Shown: positions 15,312 to 20,962 of the stretch, piece by piece
Numbering within the stretch: position 1 is the first letter of the stretch
Layout of the letters: the number at the start of each line of letters is the position of its first letter
Assembly (NCBI GenBank): GCA_035531315.1
Contig: DATKTD010000272.1
Span: 1 to 27,292, forward strand
Direction: 5' to 3'
DNA length: 27,292 bases
Source of the DNA: CAIJMU01 sp035531315
GTDB lineage: Bacteria > Spirochaetota > Spirochaetia > Treponematales > Rectinemataceae
Notes under the pieces: model-generated
Seen by the model: the letters and a program-made list of their open reading frames with translations, nothing else
Told to the model about the DNA's origin: nothing
Database searches by the model: none
Made by a program: the position numbers and the translations under genes

Positions 15312-15345
15312 CCTTGCGGACGCGTGATCCTTGCGGACGCGTGAT
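15312..15345. repeat. Exact 17-bp tandem duplication in the rpiR-kdgK gap
   Basis: The sequence CCTTGCGGACGCGTGAT occurs twice head to tail (15312-15328 and 15329-15345). Read on the transcribed strand each copy carries AAGG; the copy nearer kdgK forms the AAGGAG ribosome site six bases before its ATG. The second copy almost fills the 44-base gap after rpiR. It looks like a recent slippage duplication of the ribosome-site region. Confidence 0.85.
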
Positions 15346-15347
15346 AT

Positions 15348-16196
15348 CTAGAGCCTGCGACGGGCGATGGCCCGCCGCATCGATTCGAGGTGTCGTTCGC
15401 CGGAGCCGCCGAGCTTCTCCATCACGAGGACATAGAGGGTGTCGATTATCGCGAGTTGGGCGATCCTGCCCGACCAGGCCTCGGAGACGAGTCTGGCCCC
15501 GGAGCTGCGCGAGGTGATGAGGAAGTCGGCGCGCTTGGCCAGGGGACTCCTGGGCTGGCTCGTGACGATGAGGAGCCTGGCACCGGAGAGCTTCGCCTCG
15601 TCGGCCAGGGCCAGGGCGTCGGTGTTGGAGCCCGTGTGCGAAAAGAGGATTACCAGGGACTCGGGGCCGGATTGGGAGGCGAGCATGAGCTGCATATGGA
15701 AGTCGACGGGGGCCTCGCAGGGGAGGCCGGTGCGGATCAGCTTGTGCCAGGCGTCCTGGGCCACCGCGTTCGAGCCGCCTATGCCGAGTATGGGCACGCG
15801 CAAGGCCTTGGTCATGGCCTCCGCCGCCCTATCGAGGAGTTCTGGATCGAGGCCGGCCAGGGTGGCTTCGAGGGCGGCTATGCTCGTCTTGAAGACGACG
15901 GCGGCGGCCGACTTCTCGTCGATTCCCGCCTCGGGAGAATCGTACCAGGTGTCGCGGGGTGAGATGGCCTCGGTGGCGAGGGCGATGCGGAATTGCTGGT
16001 AACCCGAATAGCCGAGCTTGCGGACAAAGCGGAAAAGCGTCGACTCGGACACCCCGATCCGCTCCGCGAGCTCCTCGATGCTCGGATCGACGGAGTCCCT
16101 GGGGTTTTCGAGGATATAGGAGGCTACCTTTCTTTCCTTTGCGGACCAGGTATCGAGACGGGATCGGATTTCCGCAAGGCATTGGCTTTCAGGCAT
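15348..16196 (-). CDS. RpiR-family transcriptional regulator (HTH-SIS)
   Basis: A 282-residue regulator. The N-terminal RpiR helix-turn-helix domain (about 1-77) contains KERKVASYILENP and IEELAERIGVSESTLFRFVRKLGY, followed by a SIS sugar-phosphate-binding domain (about 125-260: ILGIGGSNAVAQDAWHKL, then ILFSHTGSNTDALALADEAK). Such proteins sense a sugar phosphate and repress or activate nearby catabolic genes. It is first in the operon with kdgK, gnd and two dehydrogenases, and divergent from a sugar ABC importer, so both transcripts are likely targets; KDPG or 6-phosphogluconate is a reasonable guess for the effector. GAAGGGA precedes ATG 16196. It probably regulates its own gene through the shared 163-base region. 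Confidence 0.93.
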   Translation of the reverse strand: MPESQCLAEIRSRLDTWSAKERKVASYILENPRDSVDPSIEELAERIGVSESTLFRFVRKLGYSGYQQFRIALATEAISPRDTWYDSPEAGIDEKSAAAVVFKTSIAALEATLAGLDPELLDRAAEAMTKALRVPILGIGGSNAVAQDAWHKLIRTGLPCEAPVDFHMQLMLASQSGPESLVILFSHTGSNTDALALADEAKLSGARLLIVTSQPRSPLAKRADFLITSRSSGARLVSEAWSGRIAQLAIIDTLYVLVMEKLGGSGERHLESMRRAIARRRL

Positions 16197-16215
16197 CTTG
16201 GATTCCCTTCATAAC

Positions 16216-16242
16216 AGTATCGTGAAAGAAAAATACTTGCAA
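16216..16242 (-). promoter_or_regulatory. Weak candidate promoter for rpiR
   Basis: On the minus strand TTGCAA (16242-16237) and GATACT (16221-16216) are separated by only 15 bases, short for a sigma-70 promoter. RNA would begin around 16209. The -35 lies in the centre of the proposed operator. Confidence 0.3.
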
Positions 16243-16256
16243 GAAAAAAAGTTTCA
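16223..16256. promoter_or_regulatory. Symmetric operator-like palindrome between rpiR and the sugar ABC genes
   Basis: TGAAA (16223-16227), eight bases, CTTGCAAG (16236-16243), eight bases, TTTCA (16252-16256). Both the inner perfect palindrome and the outer half-sites share one centre at 16239.5. The spacers are nearly all A, and the block lies just upstream of the -35 of the binding-protein promoter. This is a good candidate RpiR site; the protein assignment is inference. Confidence 0.55.
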
Positions 16257-16264
16257 TGTTTCGG

Positions 16265-16293
16265 TTGACCGCACAGGGAAAGCACCGGATACT
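16265..16293 (+). promoter_or_regulatory. Promoter of the sugar-binding-protein operon
   Basis: TTGACC (16265-16270), a 17-base spacer, and GATACT (16288-16293) match sigma-70 boxes well. An A-rich tract just upstream could act as an UP element. The predicted start is near 16300, giving a leader of about 60 bases ending in AAAGGA (16345-16350) before ATG 16360. Confidence 0.65.
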
Positions 16294-16302
16294 ACTATCC
16301 GG
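16285..16302. promoter_or_regulatory. Palindrome CCGGATA-N4-TATCCGG over the -10 box
   Basis: A perfect 7-bp inverted repeat with a 4-base spacer covers the -10 hexamer and predicted start of the binding-protein promoter. A protein bound here would block RNA polymerase. It differs in sequence from the upstream TGAAA/CTTGCAAG palindrome, so it may serve another regulator. Confidence 0.5.
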
Positions 16303-16336
16303 CGGGGTCGTTCTTCGGCCCCGTTCGATCTTTTTT
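16303..16336 (+). promoter_or_regulatory. Leader hairpin followed by a T-run
   Basis: CGGGGTCG/CGGCCCCG (16303-16310 with 16316-16323, one G-U pair, five-base loop), then seven bases, then TTTTTT (16331-16336). The gap between stem and T-run is too long for a standard terminator, but the arrangement in a 5' leader hints at attenuation or mRNA protection. Confidence 0.4.
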
Positions 16337-16359
16337 CTGTTCGCAAAGGAGCGTCAGAC

Positions 16360-17610
16360 ATGAAGAAGCTGATCCTCGCGGCGTTGGTAGCCCTTCTCGC
16401 TTTTGGCGCGGGAGCCCAGGGCAAGGAAATCCGCGTCCTCCTCGCCAACCATCCCTACGGCGACCTGCTCAAGACCCTGATCCCCGATTTCGAGCAGCAG
16501 ACAGGCATCAAGGTGAACGTCGAGCAGTATCAGGAGAGCCAACTCTCCACGAAACTCGCCACCGAGTTCGCCACCGGTTCCTCGACCGTCGACGTTTTCA
16601 TGACCCGCCCCCTCCAGGACGGGAAGATGTTCTACAAGAACGGCTGGTACAAGCCGCTCACGGGCTACGATTTCTCCGACTTCCCCAAGAACGCCCTCCA
16701 GCCCGTCACCTTCGGCTCGAAGATCTACACCGTGCCGATCCTGACCGAGTGGGAAGTCCTCTACTATCGCGCCGACCTCCTCAAGGCCGCCGGCATCGCC
16801 GTGCCCAAGACCCTCGCCGAGCTCGAGGCCGCCGCGGCCAAGCTCAACAAGGACGGGGTCGCGGGCATCGCCAGCCGTGGCAAGGGCAATCCCGGCGTAA
16901 CGCAGTTCGCCAGCTACCTCTACAATTATGGTGGCACCTTCCTCGATAAGGGCAAGGCCGTCTTCAATTCGAAGGCCGCCCTCGAGGCCTTCCGCTACTA
17001 CGGCAAGCTCCTCGGGAACTACGGCCCGGCCGGCGTCACCGCCATGTCATGGGACAACCTCATGCCCCTCTTCCAGGCCGGCAAGATCGCCATGTGGACC
17101 GACGCCTCCACCTTCTACGGCCAGATCATCGACCCGACCAAGTCGCAGGTCGCCAAGGAAGACGTGGGCATCGCCAACTTCCCCGCAGGACCCAAGGCCA
17201 GCTCGCCCTACATCGTCGTGTCCTGGGGCGTCGCGATCTCCAACAAGACCAAGAACCTCGACGCCGCCCAGCAGTTCCTCGCCTGGGCCACGAGCTCCGA
17301 CATGCAGAAGAAGGGCCTGGCCCAGCTCGCCATCGCTGTGGCGCGCAACTCGCCCTGGCAGGACAAGGCCACCCTCGCGCAGGTGCCGCAGGGCCTCATC
17401 GATACCCGCAACGCCGCCGCCAAGACCGGCATCCCCTACGACCGCCCCTACATGAGCGCCGTCGGAGAGGCCCGCGATCGCATCGGCGAGGTCATCGTCG
17501 AGGCCATCAACAGCAAGGGCAATTCCGCCAATCTCCAGAAGCTGGCCGACCAGAAGGTGAGCCAGGTCAACGACCTCCTCCAGGACACCGGCGAGTACGG
17601 CGTCCAATAA
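16360..17610 (+). CDS. Sugar ABC transporter substrate-binding protein
   Basis: A 416-residue extracellular binding protein of the SBP_bac_1 (family 1, MalE/UgpB-like) type. A signal peptide MKKLILAALVALLAFGAGAQG is clear, with cleavage expected near GAQ; no lipobox Cys is present, so it is probably periplasmic rather than lipid-anchored. The mature protein starts KEIRVLLANHPYGDLLKTLIPDFEQQTGIKV, a family hallmark, and contains DVFMTRPLQDGKMFYKNGWYKPL and VPILTEWEVLYYRADLLKAAGI. I chose ATG 16360 because the signal peptide starts there and AAAGGA lies ten bases before; the open frame further upstream is leader. It feeds the two permeases downstream. Context suggests a uronate or sugar-acid ligand, but that is unproved. 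Confidence 0.93.
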   Translation: MKKLILAALVALLAFGAGAQGKEIRVLLANHPYGDLLKTLIPDFEQQTGIKVNVEQYQESQLSTKLATEFATGSSTVDVFMTRPLQDGKMFYKNGWYKPLTGYDFSDFPKNALQPVTFGSKIYTVPILTEWEVLYYRADLLKAAGIAVPKTLAELEAAAAKLNKDGVAGIASRGKGNPGVTQFASYLYNYGGTFLDKGKAVFNSKAALEAFRYYGKLLGNYGPAGVTAMSWDNLMPLFQAGKIAMWTDASTFYGQIIDPTKSQVAKEDVGIANFPAGPKASSPYIVVSWGVAISNKTKNLDAAQQFLAWATSSDMQKKGLAQLAIAVARNSPWQDKATLAQVPQGLIDTRNAAAKTGIPYDRPYMSAVGEARDRIGEVIVEAINSKGNSANLQKLADQKVSQVNDLLQDTGEYGVQ

Positions 17611-17615
17611 AAATA

Positions 17616-17699
17616 CTGGGGAGGAAAACCTGGTCGCCCCTTCGGGCGAGCCCGTTTCGAGCGGGTCGGCGTAACCGCCGACCAGGTTTTCCTCCCCAG
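17616..17699. repeat. Branched inverted-repeat element, 84 nt
   Basis: Two perfect 21-nt arms (17616-17636 and 17679-17699; outer ends CTGGGGAGGAAAACC and GGTTTTCCTCCCCAG) enclose three further hairpins: CGCCC/GGGCG with loop CTTC (17635-17648), CCCG/CGGG with a 7-nt loop TTTCGAG (17651-17665) and GTCGGCG/CGCCGAC with loop TAAC (17665-17682). The inner hairpins share a few bases with the base of the long stem. The whole folds as a cloverleaf-like branched RNA or cruciform. It begins five bases after the binding-protein stop codon. On the minus strand it is followed by TATTTTTATT, so antisense transcripts could end here. Likely a REP/MITE-like dispersed element that protects the upstream mRNA. 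Confidence 0.8.
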
Positions 17700-17712
17700 A
17701 CCCCTCCTTTCC

Positions 17713-17732
17713 AAAGCCCGACCAGGGGCTTT
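17713..17732. repeat. Hairpin AAAGCCC/GGGCTTT
   Basis: A perfect 7-bp stem (17713-17719 with 17726-17732) with loop GACCAG. It sits between the branched element and the tandem repeats and belongs to the same structured block. CCAGGGGC inside it (17722-17729) also pairs with GCCCCTGG at 17783-17790, enclosing the tandem repeats. Confidence 0.6.
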
Positions 17733-17772
17733 CGCGACAGTAGTCGCGCATCCGCGACAGTAGTCGCGCATC
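17733..17772. repeat. Two tandem copies of a 20-bp hairpin repeat
   Basis: The unit CGCGACAGTAGTCGCGCATC occurs at 17733-17752 and again, identical, at 17753-17772. Each unit holds a stem GCGAC/GTCGC with loop AGTA. Copy number may vary between strains. Confidence 0.85.
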
Positions 17773-17860
17773 CCTGGACCCCGCCCCTGGAAGGTGGCAC
17801 AGCACGCCGAAGAGCGGCTGAAAAGCGAATACGGCGGATACCAAGTCAGAAGAGGCTTGC

Positions 17861-18739
17861 ATGGCTAAGACGGGATTTCTCGAGCGCAATCTCAAAGTGA
17901 TCTTTCCGCTGCCGGCGGTGTTGTTCATTTTTCTGCTGATGGTCTTTCCCGTCGGCTATACCCTCGTGCTGTCTTTCACGAACTGGAGCCTGACCTCCGG
18001 AATGCCCCTGGCCTTCGTGGGCTTCAAGAGCTATCTCCGGGTGTTCCAGGAACCCCGCTTCCTCGACGCCATCGGCAGGACCTTCGCCTTCACGGGCCTG
18101 GCCCTCGCCCTCGAAACGTTCATAGGTGTGACGATCGCCCTCATACTCAACCGGGAGTTTCGCGGCAAGGGCCTCATTAAGCTCCTCCTCCTCCTCCCCC
18201 TCGTGGCGACCCCCGTCGCCGTCGGCATCGTGTTCAACCTCTTCTACGATCCCACCATCGGCCTGGCGAACTGGGCCCTGGTCCAGGCCGGGCTGCCGAA
18301 GCTCGAATGGGTCTCCAATTCGGCGACCGTCCTTCCTTCATTGGTCCTCGTCGACACCTGGCAATGGACGCCGATGATAACTCTCATCGTGCTCGCCGGC
18401 CTCGCCTCGCTACCCTCCGATCCCTACGAATCCGCGAGGGTCGACGGGGCGAACGCCGCGCAGACCCTGTGGCTCATAACCTTGCCGATGCTGACGCCCG
18501 CGATCCTCACGGCGATGATCCTCCGCCTGATAGACGCGCTCAAGACCTTTGACATCATCTTCGCGATGACGGGGGGAGGCCCGGGCTATTCCTCGGAAAC
18601 CCTCAACATCCTCGGCTTCAAATACAGCTTCGAATACTTCCGGATGGGGCAGGCCTCGGTCATCCTCGTGTCGCTATTCGTCATCGTCCTCGCTTCGAGC
18701 CTCGGCATCATGAAGGCGCGCGCGAAGGTGGAGGGCTGA
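17861..18739 (+). CDS. Sugar ABC transporter permease (MalF/UgpA type)
   Basis: A 292-residue inner-membrane permease of the carbohydrate-uptake-1 family. It has about six membrane helices, the first at roughly residues 13-37 (IFPLPAVLFIFLLMVFPVGYT), and the cytoplasmic EAA loop YESARVDGANAAQTLWLITL that contacts the ATPase. The segment AMTGGGPGYSSETLNILGFKYSF is a strong family marker. AAGAGG lies just before ATG 17861. It follows the binding-protein gene after a 250-base structured gap and precedes its partner permease by 4 bases. No ATPase gene follows, so the transporter must borrow one encoded elsewhere (MsmK/UgpC-like shared ATPases are known in other bacteria). Substrate unknown; a sugar acid is suggested by neighbours. 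Confidence 0.94.
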   Translation: MAKTGFLERNLKVIFPLPAVLFIFLLMVFPVGYTLVLSFTNWSLTSGMPLAFVGFKSYLRVFQEPRFLDAIGRTFAFTGLALALETFIGVTIALILNREFRGKGLIKLLLLLPLVATPVAVGIVFNLFYDPTIGLANWALVQAGLPKLEWVSNSATVLPSLVLVDTWQWTPMITLIVLAGLASLPSDPYESARVDGANAAQTLWLITLPMLTPAILTAMILRLIDALKTFDIIFAMTGGGPGYSSETLNILGFKYSFEYFRMGQASVILVSLFVIVLASSLGIMKARAKVEG

Positions 18740-18743
18740 GACC

Positions 18744-19559
18744 ATGAGGAAGAATCCCCTGCTTTCGGCCCTTTTCTATTTCGTGGTTCTCGGTGTGGCC
18801 CTCGTCCTCCTCTTCCCCTTCATATGGATGCTCATGTCCTCCTTCAAGACCCAGGTGGACATCATCTCCTGGCCGCCGAAGTTCATCTTCGCGCCGACCC
18901 TGCAAAACTACGAGCGGGTCTTCGGCGAACAGAACTTCCTCCAGTATTTCGCCAATTCGACGATCGTGGGCGTATCGGCCGTGGCCGGCGCCCTCGTTCT
19001 CGGCCTGCCGGCCGCCTATTCGATCGCGCGCTTCGGGCAGACGAGGATCTCCGTCTTCATCCTCGTCGCGAGACTCATGCCCGGCATCGCCTTCCTCCTG
19101 CCCTGGTACATCATCTTCTCGCGGCTCCACCTCATGGACAGCTACATAGCCCTCATCCTTTCGCATCTCCTCATAACGCTGCCCGTCGTCGTGTGGATCA
19201 TGTCTACCTGGTTCGAGGGTATCCCGCGGGAACTCGAGGAGTCGGCGCGGGTCGACGGAGCGACGCAACAGCGGGCCTTCATGTCGATAATCCTGCCCAT
19301 CTCGGGTCCCGGCATCGTGACGGCCATGACCCTGTCTTTCATCTTCTCCTGGAACAACTTCATGTTCTCGCAGGTCCTTTCGATGCAGAAGACCAAGACC
19401 CTGCCGATCGCCGTCTACAACTTCGTGTCCTACGCGGAGGTCGACTGGGGCGCCGTCATGGCGGTCGCCGTCGCCATCATGACGCCGGCCATCATACTTA
19501 CGATGATCTTTCAGAAATACGTCGTGAAGGGCCTCACGATGGGAGCGGTGAAGGGCTGA
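18744..19559 (+). CDS. Sugar ABC transporter permease (MalG/UgpE type)
   Basis: A 271-residue partner permease. The N-terminal helix (about 8-30, LFYFVVLGVALVLLFPFIWML) leads to MSSFKTQVDIISWPPKFIF and LQNYERVFGEQNFLQYFANS, both typical of MalG-like subunits. The EAA loop is LEESARVDGATQQRAFMSIILP. About six helices are present, and the C-terminus ends QKYVVKGLTMGAVKG, as in this family. It starts 4 bases after the first permease, with GGAGG upstream inside that gene. It is the last gene of the operon; a hairpin without a T-run follows at 19572-19599. Confidence 0.94.
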   Translation: MRKNPLLSALFYFVVLGVALVLLFPFIWMLMSSFKTQVDIISWPPKFIFAPTLQNYERVFGEQNFLQYFANSTIVGVSAVAGALVLGLPAAYSIARFGQTRISVFILVARLMPGIAFLLPWYIIFSRLHLMDSYIALILSHLLITLPVVVWIMSTWFEGIPRELEESARVDGATQQRAFMSIILPISGPGIVTAMTLSFIFSWNNFMFSQVLSMQKTKTLPIAVYNFVSYAEVDWGAVMAVAVAIMTPAIILTMIFQKYVVKGLTMGAVKG

Positions 19560-19571
19560 GCGGCCCTCCTT

Positions 19572-19599
19572 CCGGCCCGGCGGCATCCGCATGGGCCGG
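19572..19599 (+). terminator. Hairpin after the sugar permease operon
   Basis: CCGGCCC/GGGCCGG (19572-19578 with 19593-19599) continues through a small bulge into GCGG/CCGC (19580-19583 with 19587-19590) with a CAT loop. It lies 12 bases past the last permease stop. No T-run follows, so it may be a Rho-assisted end or a 3'-protecting structure. Confidence 0.5.
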
Positions 19600-19614
19600 G
19601 GGCTCCGCCACCCG

Positions 19615-19644
19615 TTGAAAAGGAAGGCGGCCCCGGGCTAGCCT
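19615..19644 (+). promoter_or_regulatory. Leaderless-type promoter of the ArsB/NhaD-like gene
   Basis: TTGAAA (19615-19620, five of six -35 bases), an 18-base spacer, TAGCCT (19639-19644), then seven bases to ATG 19652. The predicted RNA start coincides with the start codon within a base. There is no ribosome site next to the ATG. Confidence 0.6.
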
Positions 19645-19651
19645 TCGCCCG

Positions 19652-20896
19652 ATGTTCAGGAATCCGGCAATAGATATCGTCCTCGTCGTCGCGATGGCTG
19701 GCATCGCCGTCGGTCGCATTCCCCGCCTCCGAATGAACCGGCCGGGCATGGCCCTGGCGGCGGCGACTTTCCTGGTCGGCTTGGGGGCCCTCACGCCGGC
19801 GGCCGCCTTCGCCGCTGTCGACATCGGCACCATCGCCCTCCTCCTCGCCATGATGCTCGTCGTGGCCAATCTCAGGATGGCAGGCTTCTTCCAGGTGGCG
19901 GGCGGGCGCATCCTCGCCGTGGCGAAGGGGCCCAAGACCCTGCTGGCCCTCGTCGTCGCCTCCTCGGGCCTCCTGTCGGCCTTCTTCCTCAACGACACGA
20001 TCTGCATAGTCTTCACGCCCCTCGTCGCCGAGATGACGCGAAGGGCCAGACGCGACCCCCTTCCCTATCTGATCGCCGTGGCCGTTTCGGCCAACGTGGG
20101 CTCCGAGGCGACCATCATCGGCAACCCCCAGAACATGCTGATCGGGGCCTCGAGCGGGATTCCCTTCGCGGAGTTCACGGCTCGCCTCGCCCCTCCCGCC
20201 ATCGTCGGACTCATCGTGGCCTGGGCCGTCATCGTCCTCTCGCAGCCGGCCGAGTTCCGGAGCGGGGGCCGGGCCATGCTTGCGCCCATGGATGAAACCC
20301 GGGTGGAGGTCGATCGCCGCCTCATCGCCAAGAGTCTCCTCGCCGCGGCCCTCATGCTCGGCCTCCTCCTCGTCGGCGTCGACCCGGCCATCGCGGCCCT
20401 CTCGGCGGCCTCGATCCTCCTCGTGACGAGGCGGGTCGATCCGGATCGCGTCTTCGCCTTCGTGGACTTCGGCCTCCTCGTGTTTTTCGCGGGCCTCTTC
20501 GTGATGACGAAGGCCATCGAAGGGAGGGGAGGCTACGAGTACGTGGCGAAGACCCTCGTGCCGATGGTCGCCGGCGCCGGAGGCGCATTGCCTGTGGCTC
20601 CCCTGGCCGGCCTCGTCGCCATCCTCTCCAACCTGGTGTCGAACGTGCCCGCCGTCATGCTCTTCAGACCCCTGATGGGGAGCTTCGCCGATCCCCACGC
20701 GGCCTGGCTCGTCCTCGCGATGGCGAGCACCTTCGCGGGCAACCTGACCCTCCTCGGTTCCGTGGCGAACCTCATCGTGGCCGAGGGGGCCAAGCGCTCC
20801 GGGATAGACCTCTCCTTCGGGCGCTACCTCAGGGTCGGGCTGCCGGTGACGGTCATCACAATTGCGATGGGAGCGACCTGGATCGCCCTGACCTGA
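19652..20896 (+). CDS. ArsB/NhaD-type (ion transporter superfamily) membrane transporter
   Basis: A 414-residue, very hydrophobic protein with about ten to eleven helices. The duplicated hairpin motifs of the ion-transporter superfamily are visible: LSAFFLNDTICIVFTPLV (Asn-Asp-Thr at 114-116), SEATIIGNPQNMLIG (157-161 GNPQN), and in the second half SNLVSNVPAVMLF with STFAGNLTLLGSVANLIVAE. Relatives move arsenite, sodium/proton or dicarboxylates; here the substrate is open. No arsenic genes are nearby. The gene is alone on its transcript: it has its own promoter and converges on uxaC. The start ATG 19652 lacks a Shine-Dalgarno site but has a -10-like hexamer seven bases before it. Nearby sugar-acid genes make an organic-anion role possible, with low confidence. 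Confidence 0.85.
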   Translation: MFRNPAIDIVLVVAMAGIAVGRIPRLRMNRPGMALAAATFLVGLGALTPAAAFAAVDIGTIALLLAMMLVVANLRMAGFFQVAGGRILAVAKGPKTLLALVVASSGLLSAFFLNDTICIVFTPLVAEMTRRARRDPLPYLIAVAVSANVGSEATIIGNPQNMLIGASSGIPFAEFTARLAPPAIVGLIVAWAVIVLSQPAEFRSGGRAMLAPMDETRVEVDRRLIAKSLLAAALMLGLLLVGVDPAIAALSAASILLVTRRVDPDRVFAFVDFGLLVFFAGLFVMTKAIEGRGGYEYVAKTLVPMVAGAGGALPVAPLAGLVAILSNLVSNVPAVMLFRPLMGSFADPHAAWLVLAMASTFAGNLTLLGSVANLIVAEGAKRSGIDLSFGRYLRVGLPVTVITIAMGATWIALT

Positions 20897-20962
20897 GGCG
20901 GCGAACCGCAGCGCTCGGATCAGGGTGGCCACGCTCGCGACGGGACGACGGCCTTCGGGCGG

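Noticed and set aside
12607..15327. A 906-codon open frame on the + strand across gnd and kdgK
   Set aside because: It lies antisense to two genes with complete, recognisable motifs. Its composition (rich in Gly, Glu, Arg, Asp, no domain pattern) is what GC-rich antisense frames give.
17651..17665. tRNA or tRNA-like gene in the branched element because of the T-loop-like arm
   Set aside because: There is no acceptor/anticodon arrangement, the outer stem is 21 bp, and the loop is shifted from the TTCRANY pattern. It remains only a curiosity.
17733..17772. Tandem repeats considered as a CRISPR array
   Set aside because: Only two copies, directly abutting with no spacers, and no cas genes nearby.
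17448..17800. Small minus-strand frames (77 and 107 codons) in the repeat block
   Set aside because: They are translated inverted repeats and tandem repeats, with no protein motif and no ribosome site. The structure of the DNA explains them better.
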